Shown here piece after piece: positions 26,138 through 34,695 of a stretch of 36,583 bases of DNA (position 1 is the stretch's first letter; every line of letters starts with the position of its first letter). The DNA is from JAYQKL01 sp049889535 (GTDB lineage Bacteria > Pseudomonadota > Alphaproteobacteria > RS24). The stretch is from assembly GCA_049889535.1 (NCBI GenBank), contig JBMHDF010000005.1:1-36583 (forward strand). The letters are read 5' to 3'. The notes below the pieces were generated by a model. That model made no database searches, was not told where the DNA came from, and was given only the letters and a program-made list of their open reading frames with translations. The position numbers and the translations under genes were made by a program.

Positions 26138-27358
26138 TTAACCCTCATTCAGCTCGACATTGAGATAGTTCGCGACGGAAAACACATCTTTATCGCCACG
26201 GCCACACATATTCATCACCATTATGTGGTCATTTGGAAGCTCAGGCGCGATTTTTGCAACATGCGCTAAAGCATGGCTTGGTTCAAGTGCTGGAATAATA
26301 CCTTCAAGGCGTGTGCAAAGTTGAAACGCCTCTAATGCCTCATCATCAGTGACAGAGACATATTCGACCCGACCCATGTCTTTAAGCCAGGCATGTTCTG
26401 GTCCAATGCCCGGATAATCAAGGCCTGCAGATATGGAATGACCTTCGGTGATTTGCCCATCTTCATTTTGGAGCAAATAAGTGCGGTTGCCATGCAAAAC
26501 GCCAGGCTTGCCGCCAGCTAGTGAGGCGGCATGGTCAGGTGTATCCAAGCCTAGACCGCCAGCTTCTACACCAATAATGCGAATATCCTCATCATCTAAA
26601 AACGGATGAAACAAACCCAAAGCATTCGAACCGCCGCCAATACAGGCCACCAAACTATCCGGCAAGCGGCCTTCGCGCTCCATCATTTGTGCGCGGGTTT
26701 CGCGTCCAATGACAGATTGGAAATCACGCACCATAGCAGGATATGGGTGCGGGCCTGCGGCGGTGCCGATAATGTAAAATGTGTTCTCAACATTGGTGAC
26801 CCAATCGCGCAACGCTTCATTCATGGCATCTTTTAAAGTGCCAGCCCCTGAGGTTACAGGCTGAATATCCGCACCAAGTAATTTCATGCGGAATACATTT
26901 GGCTTTTGGCGCTCAATATCGGTTGCGCCCATAAAAACCGTGCAGGGGAGACCAAAACGCGCAGCGGCAGTGGCGACGGCCACCCCATGCTGTCCAGCGC
27001 CAGTTTCTGCAATGATGCGCGTTTTTCCCATGCGTTTAGCCAGTAAAATTTGTCCCAGACAATTATTGATTTTATGCGAGCCCGTATGGTTCAGCTCATC
27101 GCGTTTGAGATAAATTTTGGCGCCGCCAAAATGCTCAGTCAGACGTTCGGCAAAATAAAGTGGCGAAGGACGTCCGACATAATGCATTTGTAAATCAAGC
27201 AACTCAGCCTCATAGGCTGGATCTTTCTTGGCGGTTTCATAAGCCTGCTCAAGATCTAAGATGAGCGGCATGAGAGTTTCGGCGACAAAGCGTCCACCAA
27301 AAATACCAAAGCGACCATTTTCATCAGGGCCATTCATATATGAATTGGGCTGTTTCAT
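26138..27358 (-). CDS. trpB: Tryptophan synthase beta chain
   Basis: This 406-residue PLP enzyme condenses indole with serine to give tryptophan. The PLP-binding Lys97 lies in HTGSHKINN, the phosphate-binding loop is GGGSNALG, and the early MNGPDENGRFGIFGGRFVAETLM is the typical beta-chain N-terminus (TrpB1 class). The ATG is preceded by AGGAAAAAGG. It lies 46 bases after trpF and just before trpA. Confidence 0.98.
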   Translation of the reverse strand: MKQPNSYMNGPDENGRFGIFGGRFVAETLMPLILDLEQAYETAKKDPAYEAELLDLQMHYVGRPSPLYFAERLTEHFGGAKIYLKRDELNHTGSHKINNCLGQILLAKRMGKTRIIAETGAGQHGVAVATAAARFGLPCTVFMGATDIERQKPNVFRMKLLGADIQPVTSGAGTLKDAMNEALRDWVTNVENTFYIIGTAAGPHPYPAMVRDFQSVIGRETRAQMMEREGRLPDSLVACIGGGSNALGLFHPFLDDEDIRIIGVEAGGLGLDTPDHAASLAGGKPGVLHGNRTYLLQNEDGQITEGHSISAGLDYPGIGPEHAWLKDMGRVEYVSVTDDEALEAFQLCTRLEGIIPALEPSHALAHVAKIAPELPNDHIMVMNMCGRGDKDVFSVANYLNVELNEG

Positions 27359-27404
27359 GCCTTTTTCCTCATCAAAACTGCGTTTTTATATCACGGTTTT
27401 TGTG

Positions 27405-28061
27405 TTATGCCGCGTTTTCTCGTGCAAGGCGACAAAATTCTAAGATTTTTGCGGCGTCTTTTTGTCCGGGTAACTGTTCAACACCAGAAGAGACATCTAG
27501 CATTTTGGTACCTGTGCGGGCAAGTGCCTCTTGCACATTATCTATTGTCAGCCCGCCAGACAGCATCCAGCTTGTTGCACCGGCTTGGTTTTGATAATTG
27601 GCCAGAATATCCCAGTCAAATGTTTTGCCACGCCCGCCTGGCACATCTGCATTGGCGGGGGGTTTGGCATCAAATAACAAAATATCAACCAAAGGCGCAA
27701 AATCTGTTGCCTGTTTTAAATCATCGGCGGTAGCAACACCCAAAGCCTTAATAATCGGCAGGCCGGTTTGGGCTTTAATGGCACTGACGCGGGCAGGGGT
27801 TTCATGCCCATGCAGCTGCAAATAATCGGGCTGGAACACCTCTAGAAGGTTGTTAATTTCTGCATCTTGCGGGTTCACCATCAGCGCGACGGATTTTACA
27901 CTGGCCGCCAGCTTCGTTGCCAGATTGGCCGCATCGGAAAATGCCAAATGGCGGGGCGATTTTTCAAAAAAAACAAAACCAGCAAAATCGGCTTGCGCGG
28001 CATTTACCGCCTCAATATCAGCTTCTCGATTGAGCCCGCATATTTTAATGCCGATGCTCAT
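27405..28061 (-). CDS. trpF: Phosphoribosylanthranilate isomerase
   Basis: This 218-residue TIM barrel isomerises phosphoribosylanthranilate in tryptophan synthesis. The catalytic Cys8 lies in KICGLNRE and the catalytic Asp in LLFDAKPP; QLHGHE and a SGGL phosphate loop are also present. The ATG overlaps the pyrF stop codon as ATGA, so the two are translationally coupled. No trpC, trpD or trpE lies in the window, which fits the split trp genes of Alphaproteobacteria. Confidence 0.96.
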   Translation of the reverse strand: MSIGIKICGLNREADIEAVNAAQADFAGFVFFEKSPRHLAFSDAANLATKLAASVKSVALMVNPQDAEINNLLEVFQPDYLQLHGHETPARVSAIKAQTGLPIIKALGVATADDLKQATDFAPLVDILLFDAKPPANADVPGGRGKTFDWDILANYQNQAGATSWMLSGGLTIDNVQEALARTGTKMLDVSSGVEQLPGQKDAAKILEFCRLARENAA

Positions 28062-28771
28062 CCAGCTTTGTCCATCAGGCTTTGGGTGATGGCTTGCGCT
28101 GATGCTATCGGGTTTTCAGCTTCGGTTATAGCGCGCCCAATAACCAAAATATCCGCGCCTTCTGCATAGGCTTGCTCGGGCATCATGACACGTTTTTGGT
28201 CATGGATCGGGCTGGCATTGGGGCGAATACCCGGCACAATAAGTTTGAAATCTTGGCCACAATGCTGGCGCAAACTGGCAATTTCATGCGCAGAACAGAC
28301 CACACCTGACATGCCCGCTTGTTGCGCCATATCCGCCAGTCGCAAAACTTGCTCTGTTGGGGTGCCGGAAATACCCATTTGATGCAGGTCGCTTTCTTCA
28401 AGCGAGGTTAAAATAGTGACCGCAATCATCATGGGCGCTTTATCACCAAATTCTTGCGCGGCCTGTGCGGCGGCTTGCATCATGGCCATGCCGCCACCCG
28501 CATGAACATTTAAAATGGCGGGTTCAAGGGGTGACAATGCGCGAACAGCAGAAGCGACTGTGTTAGGAATATCGTGTAATTTGAGGTCTAAAAATATTGG
28601 CACATTATGGCGTGCAATGGCGTGATAGCCGGTCGCGCCAGTGGCGTAAAAATATTCCATACCGATTTTGACACCACCAATATGCGGGGCAAGGTTTTTG
28701 GCTAAATCATCTGCTCGCTCAGTATTGGGTGTGTCGAGGGCGCAAAAGACTGGATTGTCAAAAGTCATCAT
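28058..28771 (-). CDS. pyrF: Orotidine 5'-phosphate decarboxylase
   Basis: This 237-residue enzyme makes UMP from OMP in the last step of pyrimidine synthesis. The catalytic array LDLKLHDIPNT places Asp62, Lys64 and Asp67 in the usual D-x-K-x-x-D pattern, and VPGIRP is the phosphate-binding region. Two ATGs lie side by side (28771 and 28768) and either could serve. Its stop overlaps the trpF start by four bases, coupling a pyrimidine gene to a tryptophan gene. Confidence 0.97.
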   Translation of the reverse strand: MMTFDNPVFCALDTPNTERADDLAKNLAPHIGGVKIGMEYFYATGATGYHAIARHNVPIFLDLKLHDIPNTVASAVRALSPLEPAILNVHAGGGMAMMQAAAQAAQEFGDKAPMMIAVTILTSLEESDLHQMGISGTPTEQVLRLADMAQQAGMSGVVCSAHEIASLRQHCGQDFKLIVPGIRPNASPIHDQKRVMMPEQAYAEGADILVIGRAITEAENPIASAQAITQSLMDKAG

Positions 28772-28801
28772 ATGGGCTCGCTATTATCGCTATCTCACTG
28801 C

Positions 28802-29053
28802 TTATTTAGAGCTTTTACGCTGTTTTTGCCAGATATTTATCCGCGTGACCAGACTGCCAATCACAACGCCACATATAAGCGCGCCCATAATGATAATAAA
28901 AAGCGGTAATTGAACGCCCATTTCCAGATTATCTGGCGAAAACGGGTCAATCGAAAAGAAGACTTGTCGCGAATTGGCAAAAGCTAAAATAAGTATAAGG
29001 CTTAGAAAAAATATAAAAACGGTGATTTTGGAAATATTTTTTAAAAAGCGCAC
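28802..29053 (-). CDS. lapA: LapA-family small membrane protein
   Basis: This 83-residue protein has two hydrophobic segments (about 9-28 and 49-70) separated by a polar loop with FSIDPFSPDN, and a basic tail (RINIWQKQRKSSK). This is the layout of the LapA domain family, named for lipopolysaccharide assembly in enterobacteria. It starts with GTG, four bases after the ihfB stop. The ihfB-lapA-pyrF/trpF arrangement is common in Alphaproteobacteria. Its function here is inferred from family membership only. Confidence 0.8.
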   Translation of the reverse strand: MRFLKNISKITVFIFFLSLILILAFANSRQVFFSIDPFSPDNLEMGVQLPLFIIIMGALICGVVIGSLVTRINIWQKQRKSSK

Positions 29054-29057
29054 AGTG

Positions 29058-29342
29058 TTATTTATCCGCGTTTAACCGCTCGCGTAAATCTTTGCCTGTC
29101 TTAAAGAAAGGTACATTTTTTTCAGCCACTGCAACGGCTTCACCAGTGCGCGGGTTGCGCCCGATGCGGGGTGCGCGGGTTTTCACTGAAAATGCTCCAA
29201 AGCCGCGTAATTCAACGCGGTTGCCCTGACTTAGCGCATTGGTAATTTCGTCAAAAATTGTATTCACCACACGTTCAACATCACGTTGATATAAATGTGG
29301 GTATTTATCGGCAATGATGTTTACGAGTTCGGATTTAATCAT
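29058..29342 (-). CDS. ihfB: Integration host factor subunit beta
   Basis: This 94-residue HU/IHF-family protein pairs with IHF-alpha to bend DNA at specific sites. MIKSELVNIIA is the typical IHF-beta start, so the ATG at 29342 is used rather than the TTG six bases upstream. VELRGFGAFSVKTRAPRIGRNPRTGE forms the saddle and the beta arm whose proline intercalates into DNA. Genes rpsA-ihfB-lapA follow one another, as in many proteobacteria. Confidence 0.96.
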   Translation of the reverse strand: MIKSELVNIIADKYPHLYQRDVERVVNTIFDEITNALSQGNRVELRGFGAFSVKTRAPRIGRNPRTGEAVAVAEKNVPFFKTGKDLRERLNADK

Positions 29343-29411
29343 TTTCAAAATCTCAATAAAGCTAAAGTTATTTCCCTAGCTTGCCAAAGCATATTCAGGT
29401 CGTCAAGGCAC

Positions 29412-29447
29412 AAGCGGCGACATATTGAATAAAATATGCCGCCGCTT
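29412..29447 (-). terminator. Long stem-loop after rpsA
   Basis: A 15-base arm starting AAGCGGCG pairs with a matching arm ending CGCCGCTT around the six-base loop GAATAA, with a single A-C mismatch. It lies 27 bases downstream of the rpsA stop and 70 bases upstream of the ihfB start. No T-run follows on the minus strand, so it may attenuate read-through or protect the rpsA 3' end rather than act as a classical terminator. Confidence 0.55.
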
Positions 29448-29473
29448 AATCTTCATTTTAGATGACAAAAAGA

Positions 29474-31390
29474 CTAATCGTCTGATTTTGTCTCTTCTTC
29501 AGCAGGGGCTTCCTCTTCAGCAGGGGCTTCCTCTTCAGCAGGAGCTTCCTCTTCAGCAGGAGCTTCCTCTTCAGCAGGAGCTTCCTCTTCAGCAGGGGCT
29601 TCCTCTTCAGCAGCCTCTGCTTTGGTAGCTTTTTTCGCTTTGGCTTTTTTCGGCTTCTCTTTAGCTTCTTCTGCCTCTTCTGCAGCTGGCTCATCCGTGT
29701 TCAAAGCAGCTCCTAGAATATCACCGAGAGACGCGCCTGCGCTGGAGGATCCATATTGCGCAACCGCTTCTTTTTCTTCAGCGATTTCAAGCGCCTTGAT
29801 GGACAGATTAAGACGCCGTGATTTGGAGTCAAAATTCGTTACCATCGCATCAAGCTTGTCACCGACCGTGAACAATTCAGGGCGCTGATCTTCACGATCC
29901 CGTGACAGGTCAGAGCGTCTGATGAAGGCGCCAAATTCTGAGTCACCAACAGCTACTTCAAGTCCGCCATCTGTAACAGCAGATACTGTGCAGGTCACTG
30001 TGTCGCCGCGTTTTAGGCTACCAACGCCTTCAAGCGGGTCATTTTCAAGCTGTTTAATGCCTAAGCTGATACGCTCTTTATCGACATCAACATCAAGCAC
30101 TACCGCCTCGACGTCTTGACCTTTATTGAAACTTGCCAAGGCTTCTTCGCCAGACAGGTTCCAGTCTAGGTCAGACATATGCACCATGCCATCAACTTCG
30201 TTTTCAAGCCCAATAAACAAACCAAACTCAGTGATATTTTTAATTTCACCTGTTAGTTTTGTGCCTGCCGGATATTTCTCGGCAAAGCTATTCCATGGGT
30301 TGTCTGTGCATTGTTTCAGACCCAGTGAAATACGACGCTTACTGCCGTCAACTTCCAAAATCATCACTTCAACCTCTTGCGAAGTTGAAACAATTTTGCC
30401 CGGATGCACATTCTTTTTCACCCAGCTCATTTCAGAAACATGAACCAGACCTTCAACACCATCTGACAGTTCAACAAATGCACCATAATCTGTGATATTG
30501 GTGACACGACCTGAGAAACGACCGCCAAGTGGGAATCTGGTTTCGGCTTCTTCCCATGGGTCATTTTCAAGCTGTTTCATGCCTAGGCTAATGCGCATGG
30601 TTTCATGATTAATTTTAATCACCTGCACTTTGACGGTTTCCCCAACATTCAACACCTCAGATGGGTGGTTGATGCGGCGCCACGCAATATCAGTGACATG
30701 CAACAAGCCGTCAACACCGCCAAGATCAACAAAGGCACCATAATCGGTGATGTTTTTAACCACACCTTCGGTGATTTGGTCTTCGGCGAGATTGGCAACA
30801 ATTTTGCTGCGATCTTCAGCGCGTGTTTCTTCCATAATGGCACGGCGCGAGACAACAATATTACCACGGCGGCGATCCATTTTTAAAATTTGGAAAGGCT
30901 GAGGAGCGTTCATCAAAGGGGTGATGTCGCGCACGGGGCGGATATCCACTTGGCTGCCAGGCAAAAACGCCGTTGCGCCATCAAGATCGACAGTAAAGCC
31001 ACCCTTCACGCGGCCAAAAATAACACCTTCAACGCGTTCATTGGCTTCGAATTTCTTCTCAAGCACAGTCCAGCTTTCTTCACGGCGCGCTTTATCGCGC
31101 GACAAGACAGCCTCGCCCATGGCGTTTTCAATGCGCTCAAGGAAAACTTCAACTTCGTCACCAATATTAATATTGGCGTTTTGACCTGCCATTGCGAATT
31201 CACGCAAGGGGATACGACCTTCTGTTTTCAGGCCGACATCGATAATTGCGAGGTCGTTTTCAATCGAGGTGATGCGCCCTTTAACAACGCTACCTTCTAA
31301 TACAGTGTTTGCGGAAAGGCTTTCCTCAAGCATTTTTGCAAAATCATCTTGTGACGGGTTAAATTCCGCCGGGGTCTGGGTTTCTGCCAC
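29474..31390 (-). CDS. rpsA: 30S ribosomal protein S1
   Basis: This 638-residue protein binds mRNA and recruits it to the 30S subunit. Six S1 (OB-fold) repeats are visible, recognisable by recurring ITDYGAFVDL, ITDYGAFVEL and ITEFGLFIGL phrases and the linking RISLGMKQLENDPW-type sequences. The GTG at 31390 is chosen because AGGAG sits seven bases upstream and the product then begins MAETQ, as in relatives. After the last repeat comes a Lys/Ala/Glu stretch and then six copies of AEEEAP, ending ETKSDD, an unusual low-complexity acidic tail. The cmk gene lies upstream on the same strand. Confidence 0.97.
   Translation of the reverse strand: MAETQTPAEFNPSQDDFAKMLEESLSANTVLEGSVVKGRITSIENDLAIIDVGLKTEGRIPLREFAMAGQNANINIGDEVEVFLERIENAMGEAVLSRDKARREESWTVLEKKFEANERVEGVIFGRVKGGFTVDLDGATAFLPGSQVDIRPVRDITPLMNAPQPFQILKMDRRRGNIVVSRRAIMEETRAEDRSKIVANLAEDQITEGVVKNITDYGAFVDLGGVDGLLHVTDIAWRRINHPSEVLNVGETVKVQVIKINHETMRISLGMKQLENDPWEEAETRFPLGGRFSGRVTNITDYGAFVELSDGVEGLVHVSEMSWVKKNVHPGKIVSTSQEVEVMILEVDGSKRRISLGLKQCTDNPWNSFAEKYPAGTKLTGEIKNITEFGLFIGLENEVDGMVHMSDLDWNLSGEEALASFNKGQDVEAVVLDVDVDKERISLGIKQLENDPLEGVGSLKRGDTVTCTVSAVTDGGLEVAVGDSEFGAFIRRSDLSRDREDQRPELFTVGDKLDAMVTNFDSKSRRLNLSIKALEIAEEKEAVAQYGSSSAGASLGDILGAALNTDEPAAEEAEEAKEKPKKAKAKKATKAEAAEEEAPAEEEAPAEEEAPAEEEAPAEEEAPAEEEAPAEEETKSDD
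29506..29613 (-). repeat. 18-base tandem repeat encoding AEEEAP units in rpsA
   Basis: The plus-strand core CTTCCTCTTCAGCAG recurs six times with an 18-base period, differing mainly by G or A near the unit end. It is in frame and encodes six AEEEAP hexapeptides at the S1 C-terminus. The near-identity of the copies, including third codon positions, indicates recent slippage expansion. Confidence 0.85.
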
Positions 31391-31517
31391 AGTCCAACTC
31401 CTATTCAAAAAATATAATGCCAGCCGGTTGAGTCCGACGGTCTTCAAGCCGCAAAGCACCATTGCTTGCGTCCAGCAATTATTGGGATTTTTATCAAAAT
31501 GGTTTGGATTTCAGGCT
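31391..31517 (-). other. rpsA leader region, 127 bases
   Basis: This untranslated stretch between the cmk stop and the rpsA start has a small hairpin with arms TTGCT/AGCAA and several GC-rich blocks (CCGTCGG, CCGGCTGG) that could fold near the start codon. S1 represses its own translation in enterobacteria through a structured leader. The same here is only a possibility. Confidence 0.25.
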
Positions 31518-32156
31518 TTATTTACTCTTTATGAGCGCCAGAGCCATTTCGAATGCCTCTTCTATAGCCAATTCTGACGTATCTAGCAAGAGGGCATCTT
31601 CAGCTTGTTTTAAAGGCGCGATGGGGCGCTCCTCATCCAGCTTATCGCGTTGGCGTAAATCCGCCAATATATCTGCCTCTTGAAGCTTTGGGTCTTTTTC
31701 TTTCAGCTCAAGCCAGCGCCGATGCGCGCGGATTTCGGGGCGTGCTGTTACAAAAATTTTCACATCTGCCTGCGGACAAACAACCGTGCCAATATCGCGC
31801 CCGTCGATTACGGCGCCACGCCCGCCCGGTGGTTGGTGGGCAAAGCGGCGTTGTAAATCCAAAATTTCGGCGCGCACTTGGGCAATGGCGGCGACTTTTG
31901 CGGCGGCGGCGCCGACTTGTGCGGTTCGAATGGCTTTGGCGTCAATGCTGAGTGGGTCAAGCGCGCGCGCCGCATTGACAGCATCGGTTTCATTATTCGG
32001 GTCGCCATTTTGTTTTAAAACCAAATGCGCGACGCCGCGATATAAAGCGCCTGTGTCGAGATAAGCATAATCCAAATGGCGGGCAAGACGGCGGGCTAGG
32101 GTGCCTTTGCCCGCTGCTGCTGGCCCGTCAATCGCGATGATAAAAGCTTGGGTCAT
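31518..32156 (-). CDS. cmk: Cytidylate kinase
   Basis: This 212-residue P-loop kinase phosphorylates CMP and dCMP. IDGPAAAGKGT (residues 9-19) is the ATP loop, YLDTGALYRGVA binds the nucleotide, and DGRDIGTVVCPQADVKIFVTA carries the conserved Arg and Asp. The length fits the short proteobacterial form. It lies 55 bases downstream of aroA, a conserved neighbour pair. The ribosome binding site is hard to see. Confidence 0.96.
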   Translation of the reverse strand: MTQAFIIAIDGPAAAGKGTLARRLARHLDYAYLDTGALYRGVAHLVLKQNGDPNNETDAVNAARALDPLSIDAKAIRTAQVGAAAAKVAAIAQVRAEILDLQRRFAHQPPGGRGAVIDGRDIGTVVCPQADVKIFVTARPEIRAHRRWLELKEKDPKLQEADILADLRQRDKLDEERPIAPLKQAEDALLLDTSELAIEEAFEMALALIKSK

Positions 32157-32211
32157 AATTTATACTTTATATATAGGCGAAACTACGCATGGCTGAGACA
32201 TTATAATCGGC

Positions 32212-33576
32212 TTAAGCCTCCATTTCAGCATTTAACGCCCGCATGAGTGAGAAAAACTCAGGGAAACTTGTCGCAATCATCTGGCTATCATCCACCGTGA
32301 TGGGGGTTTGCGCGGCCAGACCCAGCACCAAAAAGCTCATGGCGATACGATGGTCCAAATGGGTTTCAACCACACCGCCCCCCGGCACCTGCCCGTCACA
32401 GCCATATATGGTCATTGCATCTTCAAATTCTTCAACCTCAACCCCATTGGCGCGCAGTCCCGCCACGACGGCAGAAAGCCGGTCGCTTTCTTTCACCCGC
32501 AATTCGCCAAGGCCAGTCAAATGTGTGGTGCCGCGCGCGGTGGCTGCCGCCATTGCCAGAATTGGATATTCGTCAATCATGCTCGGCGCGCGTTCAGGCG
32601 GCACGTCTATCCCTTTTAATTGCGAAGCTTGAACGGTGAAGTCAGCAACAATTTCACCCGCCGCCGCACGCTGGTTTTTACGCTCAATATACGCACCCAT
32701 TTCTTCCAGACACGTCCAAAGCCCATCGCGATGCGGATTGACCATGACATTATATATAGTCACTTTTGAGTGCGGCACGAGTAAAGCGGCAACAAGTGGA
32801 AATGCCGCCGAAGACGGGTCGCCCGGCACATGAATGTCGGTCCCCGTCAGCCGTGCTTCGCCCGTGAGCCTTATCTCAACGCCGTTCTCACCCGAGCGGC
32901 TGTCTATATCAGCGCCAAAAAGCTTGAGCATTCTTTCTGTGTGGTCGCGTGTCGGGTGGCTTTCGCGCACAATGGTTTGCCCGGGCGCTCCTAACCCTGC
33001 GAGCAATATCGCCGATTTGACCTGCGCTGATGGCACGGGCAATTCATAGTCCAAAGGCAGCGCGCGGGCAGGGGCAACAAGCTGCAAGGGCAGTTTATCT
33101 GCATCGCTGTTATTATCGCTTTCATCTGGCTTGGAAAATACAGCGCCCATTTGCGTGAGCGGTTCAATCACCCGACCCATAGGCCGCTTTGAAAGCGATG
33201 CATCCCCAACACATTGCCCGCTTGCCCCCGCGCCAACCATCGCCCCCATAACCAGCCTGACCCCTGTGCCAGCATTGCCAAAATCCAAAGCTGAATCTGG
33301 ATTGGTCAGCCCGCCATTACCAACGCCTGTGACCTGCCAATGCCCGGTTTCTATTTGCTCGACTTTTGCCCCCATCGCCGCCATCGCGCGGCCCGTGGCC
33401 AGCACATCATCCCCTTCTAGCAGATGATGAATATGCGTTGTCCCGCTAGCCAGCGCACCTAAAATAAAACTGCGATGCGAAATGGATTTATCACCCGGTA
33501 TGGTCACTTCGCCCGTTAAAGGTGCGTTGGCTTTACCGGCGCGTGCGGGCTTCGCGTTTTTAAGACTGGCGGTCAT
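32212..33576 (-). CDS. aroA: 3-phosphoshikimate 1-carboxyvinyltransferase (EPSP synthase)
   Basis: This 454-residue enzyme joins PEP to shikimate 3-phosphate in the aromatic amino acid pathway. PGDKSISHRS (residues 27-36) holds Lys30, which binds PEP and shikimate 3-phosphate, and DFGNAGTGVRLVMG (about 98-111) holds the glycine loop. DEYPILAMAAA, LRVKESDRL and DHRIAMSF follow in normal order. The loop wording resembles class II enzymes, but the second loop residue is Gly103, where the CP4 enzyme has Ala. It is divergent from the TIGR02300 gene, and it heads the minus-strand cluster. Confidence 0.96.
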   Translation of the reverse strand: MTASLKNAKPARAGKANAPLTGEVTIPGDKSISHRSFILGALASGTTHIHHLLEGDDVLATGRAMAAMGAKVEQIETGHWQVTGVGNGGLTNPDSALDFGNAGTGVRLVMGAMVGAGASGQCVGDASLSKRPMGRVIEPLTQMGAVFSKPDESDNNSDADKLPLQLVAPARALPLDYELPVPSAQVKSAILLAGLGAPGQTIVRESHPTRDHTERMLKLFGADIDSRSGENGVEIRLTGEARLTGTDIHVPGDPSSAAFPLVAALLVPHSKVTIYNVMVNPHRDGLWTCLEEMGAYIERKNQRAAAGEIVADFTVQASQLKGIDVPPERAPSMIDEYPILAMAAATARGTTHLTGLGELRVKESDRLSAVVAGLRANGVEVEEFEDAMTIYGCDGQVPGGGVVETHLDHRIAMSFLVLGLAAQTPITVDDSQMIATSFPEFFSLMRALNAEMEA

Positions 33577-33689
33577 TTTTTATTCCGTAATCTTTTTTCG
33601 ATAGCAATTAAGAAAAAATATTTGCTCTTTTTTACATAAATCCATTTGCTTAAACAGCAAAAAAGACTTAATGGAAATTGAGTAAAGTT

Positions 33690-33716
33690 TTGACACTTGC
33701 CGCGCTGTGTGGCAAG
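33690..33716. promoter_or_regulatory. Inverted repeat in the aroA / TIGR02300 divergent gap
   Basis: CTTGCC (33696-33701) and GGCAAG (33711-33716) are perfect arms around nine bases, directly after TTGACA (33690-33695). It may be an operator for one of the divergent genes. TTGACA has no convincing -10 partner at 16-18 bases, so no promoter is called. Confidence 0.25.
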
Positions 33717-33754
33717 GGGAGATTTGATAAAAATAGTTTTTTGGAGATGTTGCC

Positions 33755-34141
33755 GTGTCAAAGGAAAAACTTGGTAGTAAACGTCTATGTGAGTCCTGTG
33801 GTGCCAAATTTTATGATTTGAATCGCTCACCTATCATTTGCCCCAAATGTGGTGCTGAATTTAACCTTGAGGAAGTGGTGAAAGCCACCCCAGTCAAAGT
33901 GATTGAGCCATCGGTTGACGCACCAGATGAGGATGATGATGATGAGAATGAAGAAGATGACGACGCCACAGAAGTGGATCTAGATGATGATGCCACCGTC
34001 TCATTTGAAGATTTAGATGATGACGACACTTCCGATGATGATGATATTGACAGTTTCGTCGAGGGTGACTTTGATGACGATGATGTTGATGATCTCGATG
34101 ATGATGATGACGACATCACGATTATTGAGGATGACGACTAG
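33755..34141 (+). CDS. TIGR02300-family acidic zinc-ribbon protein
   Basis: This 128-residue protein has an N-terminal zinc ribbon with Cys12, Cys15, Cys29 and Cys32 (CESCGAKFYDLNRSPIICPKCG). The FYDLN wording identifies the alphaproteobacterial FYDLN-acid family. From about residue 55 to the end it is almost entirely Asp, Glu and a few hydrophobics, and probably disordered. The function of the family is unknown. The GTG start has GGAG about eight bases upstream. Its place beside aroA and a tRNA-Ala gene is common in Alphaproteobacteria. Confidence 0.88.
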   Translation: MSKEKLGSKRLCESCGAKFYDLNRSPIICPKCGAEFNLEEVVKATPVKVIEPSVDAPDEDDDDENEEDDDATEVDLDDDATVSFEDLDDDDTSDDDDIDSFVEGDFDDDDVDDLDDDDDDITIIEDDD

Positions 34142-34210
34142 GTTTCAATTGCCTGCATTTTAGGCTTGCCTGAAATGCCATTTTGAGACATAAGCATAAT
34201 CTTAAAAAAA

Positions 34211-34286
<76 letters not shown>

Positions 34287-34353
34287 TTTACCCGCGTTTA
34301 ACGATTGCTGAAGCAAAAACAATAAATATTTGCAAATGCGGTGAGATAAGTTG

Positions 34354-34381
34354 TTGACAGTTAATTACATTCCTGTAAATC
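34354..34381 (+). promoter_or_regulatory. Candidate promoter with embedded inverted repeat
   Basis: TTGACA (34354-34359) is a perfect -35 box. TAAATC (34376-34381) after 16 bases is a modest -10. The spacer and -10 contain the inverted repeat TTACA (34365-34369) / TGTAA (34374-34378), which could be a repressor site. It would drive the small ORF at 34459 and the large protein gene that follows. Confidence 0.4.
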
Positions 34382-34458
34382 TAATTTTGTAAACGTATAT
34401 TTGTGTTTCCATTTGTCTTGCGTAAAGCAGTTAACAAATAAGAATAAAAGAGACATAG

Positions 34459-34650
34459 ATGACGTTTTCGCAACAAACGTTCTCGAAATTTTTGACTAAT
34501 GTCGCTTATGCTTCAGCTGATGCTTCAGCTGATGCATATGCTTCATATGTGGCGGTCGCACGCGCATTTGTATCGCCTTTTGTATTGCGGGCGGTTTCTG
34601 CACTTCTGTCTTTTTTTATTCTTAACCAAAAATTTAGTTTTACCGTTTAA
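34459..34650 (+). CDS. Possible small Ala-rich protein
   Basis: This 63-codon frame begins with ATG about 75 bases after a candidate promoter and ends 45 bases before the start of the composite RTX protein gene. Its product has a Ser/Ala/Asp segment encoded by a direct repeat of GCTTCAGCTGAT and a hydrophobic C-terminal third (FVSPFVLRAVSALLSFFIL) that could be membrane-associated. No clear ribosome binding site is seen beyond a weak AAAGAGA, and I recognise no family. It could be a real small protein, a leader peptide or chance. Confidence 0.3.
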   Translation: MTFSQQTFSKFLTNVAYASADASADAYASYVAVARAFVSPFVLRAVSALLSFFILNQKFSFTV

Positions 34651-34695
34651 TTCAGTTTGAAACGCAAAAAAGAGTCTGACCTTCAGGAGAATAAA

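Noticed and set aside
29506..29613. CRISPR-like array
   Set aside because: The 18-base units follow one another without spacers and are in frame inside rpsA.
29425..29628. Plus-strand frame with LPLQQ repeats
   Set aside because: It is the antisense reading of the acidic AEEEAP repeat of rpsA and has no independent support.
33690..33695. TTGACA as the -35 box of the TIGR02300 gene
   Set aside because: No acceptable -10 box lies 16-18 bases downstream; the sequence there is CAAGGG.
33811..34119. Ser-rich minus-strand frame
   Set aside because: It is the antisense reading of the Asp-rich tail of the TIGR02300 protein, where GAT/GAC codons become serine codons.
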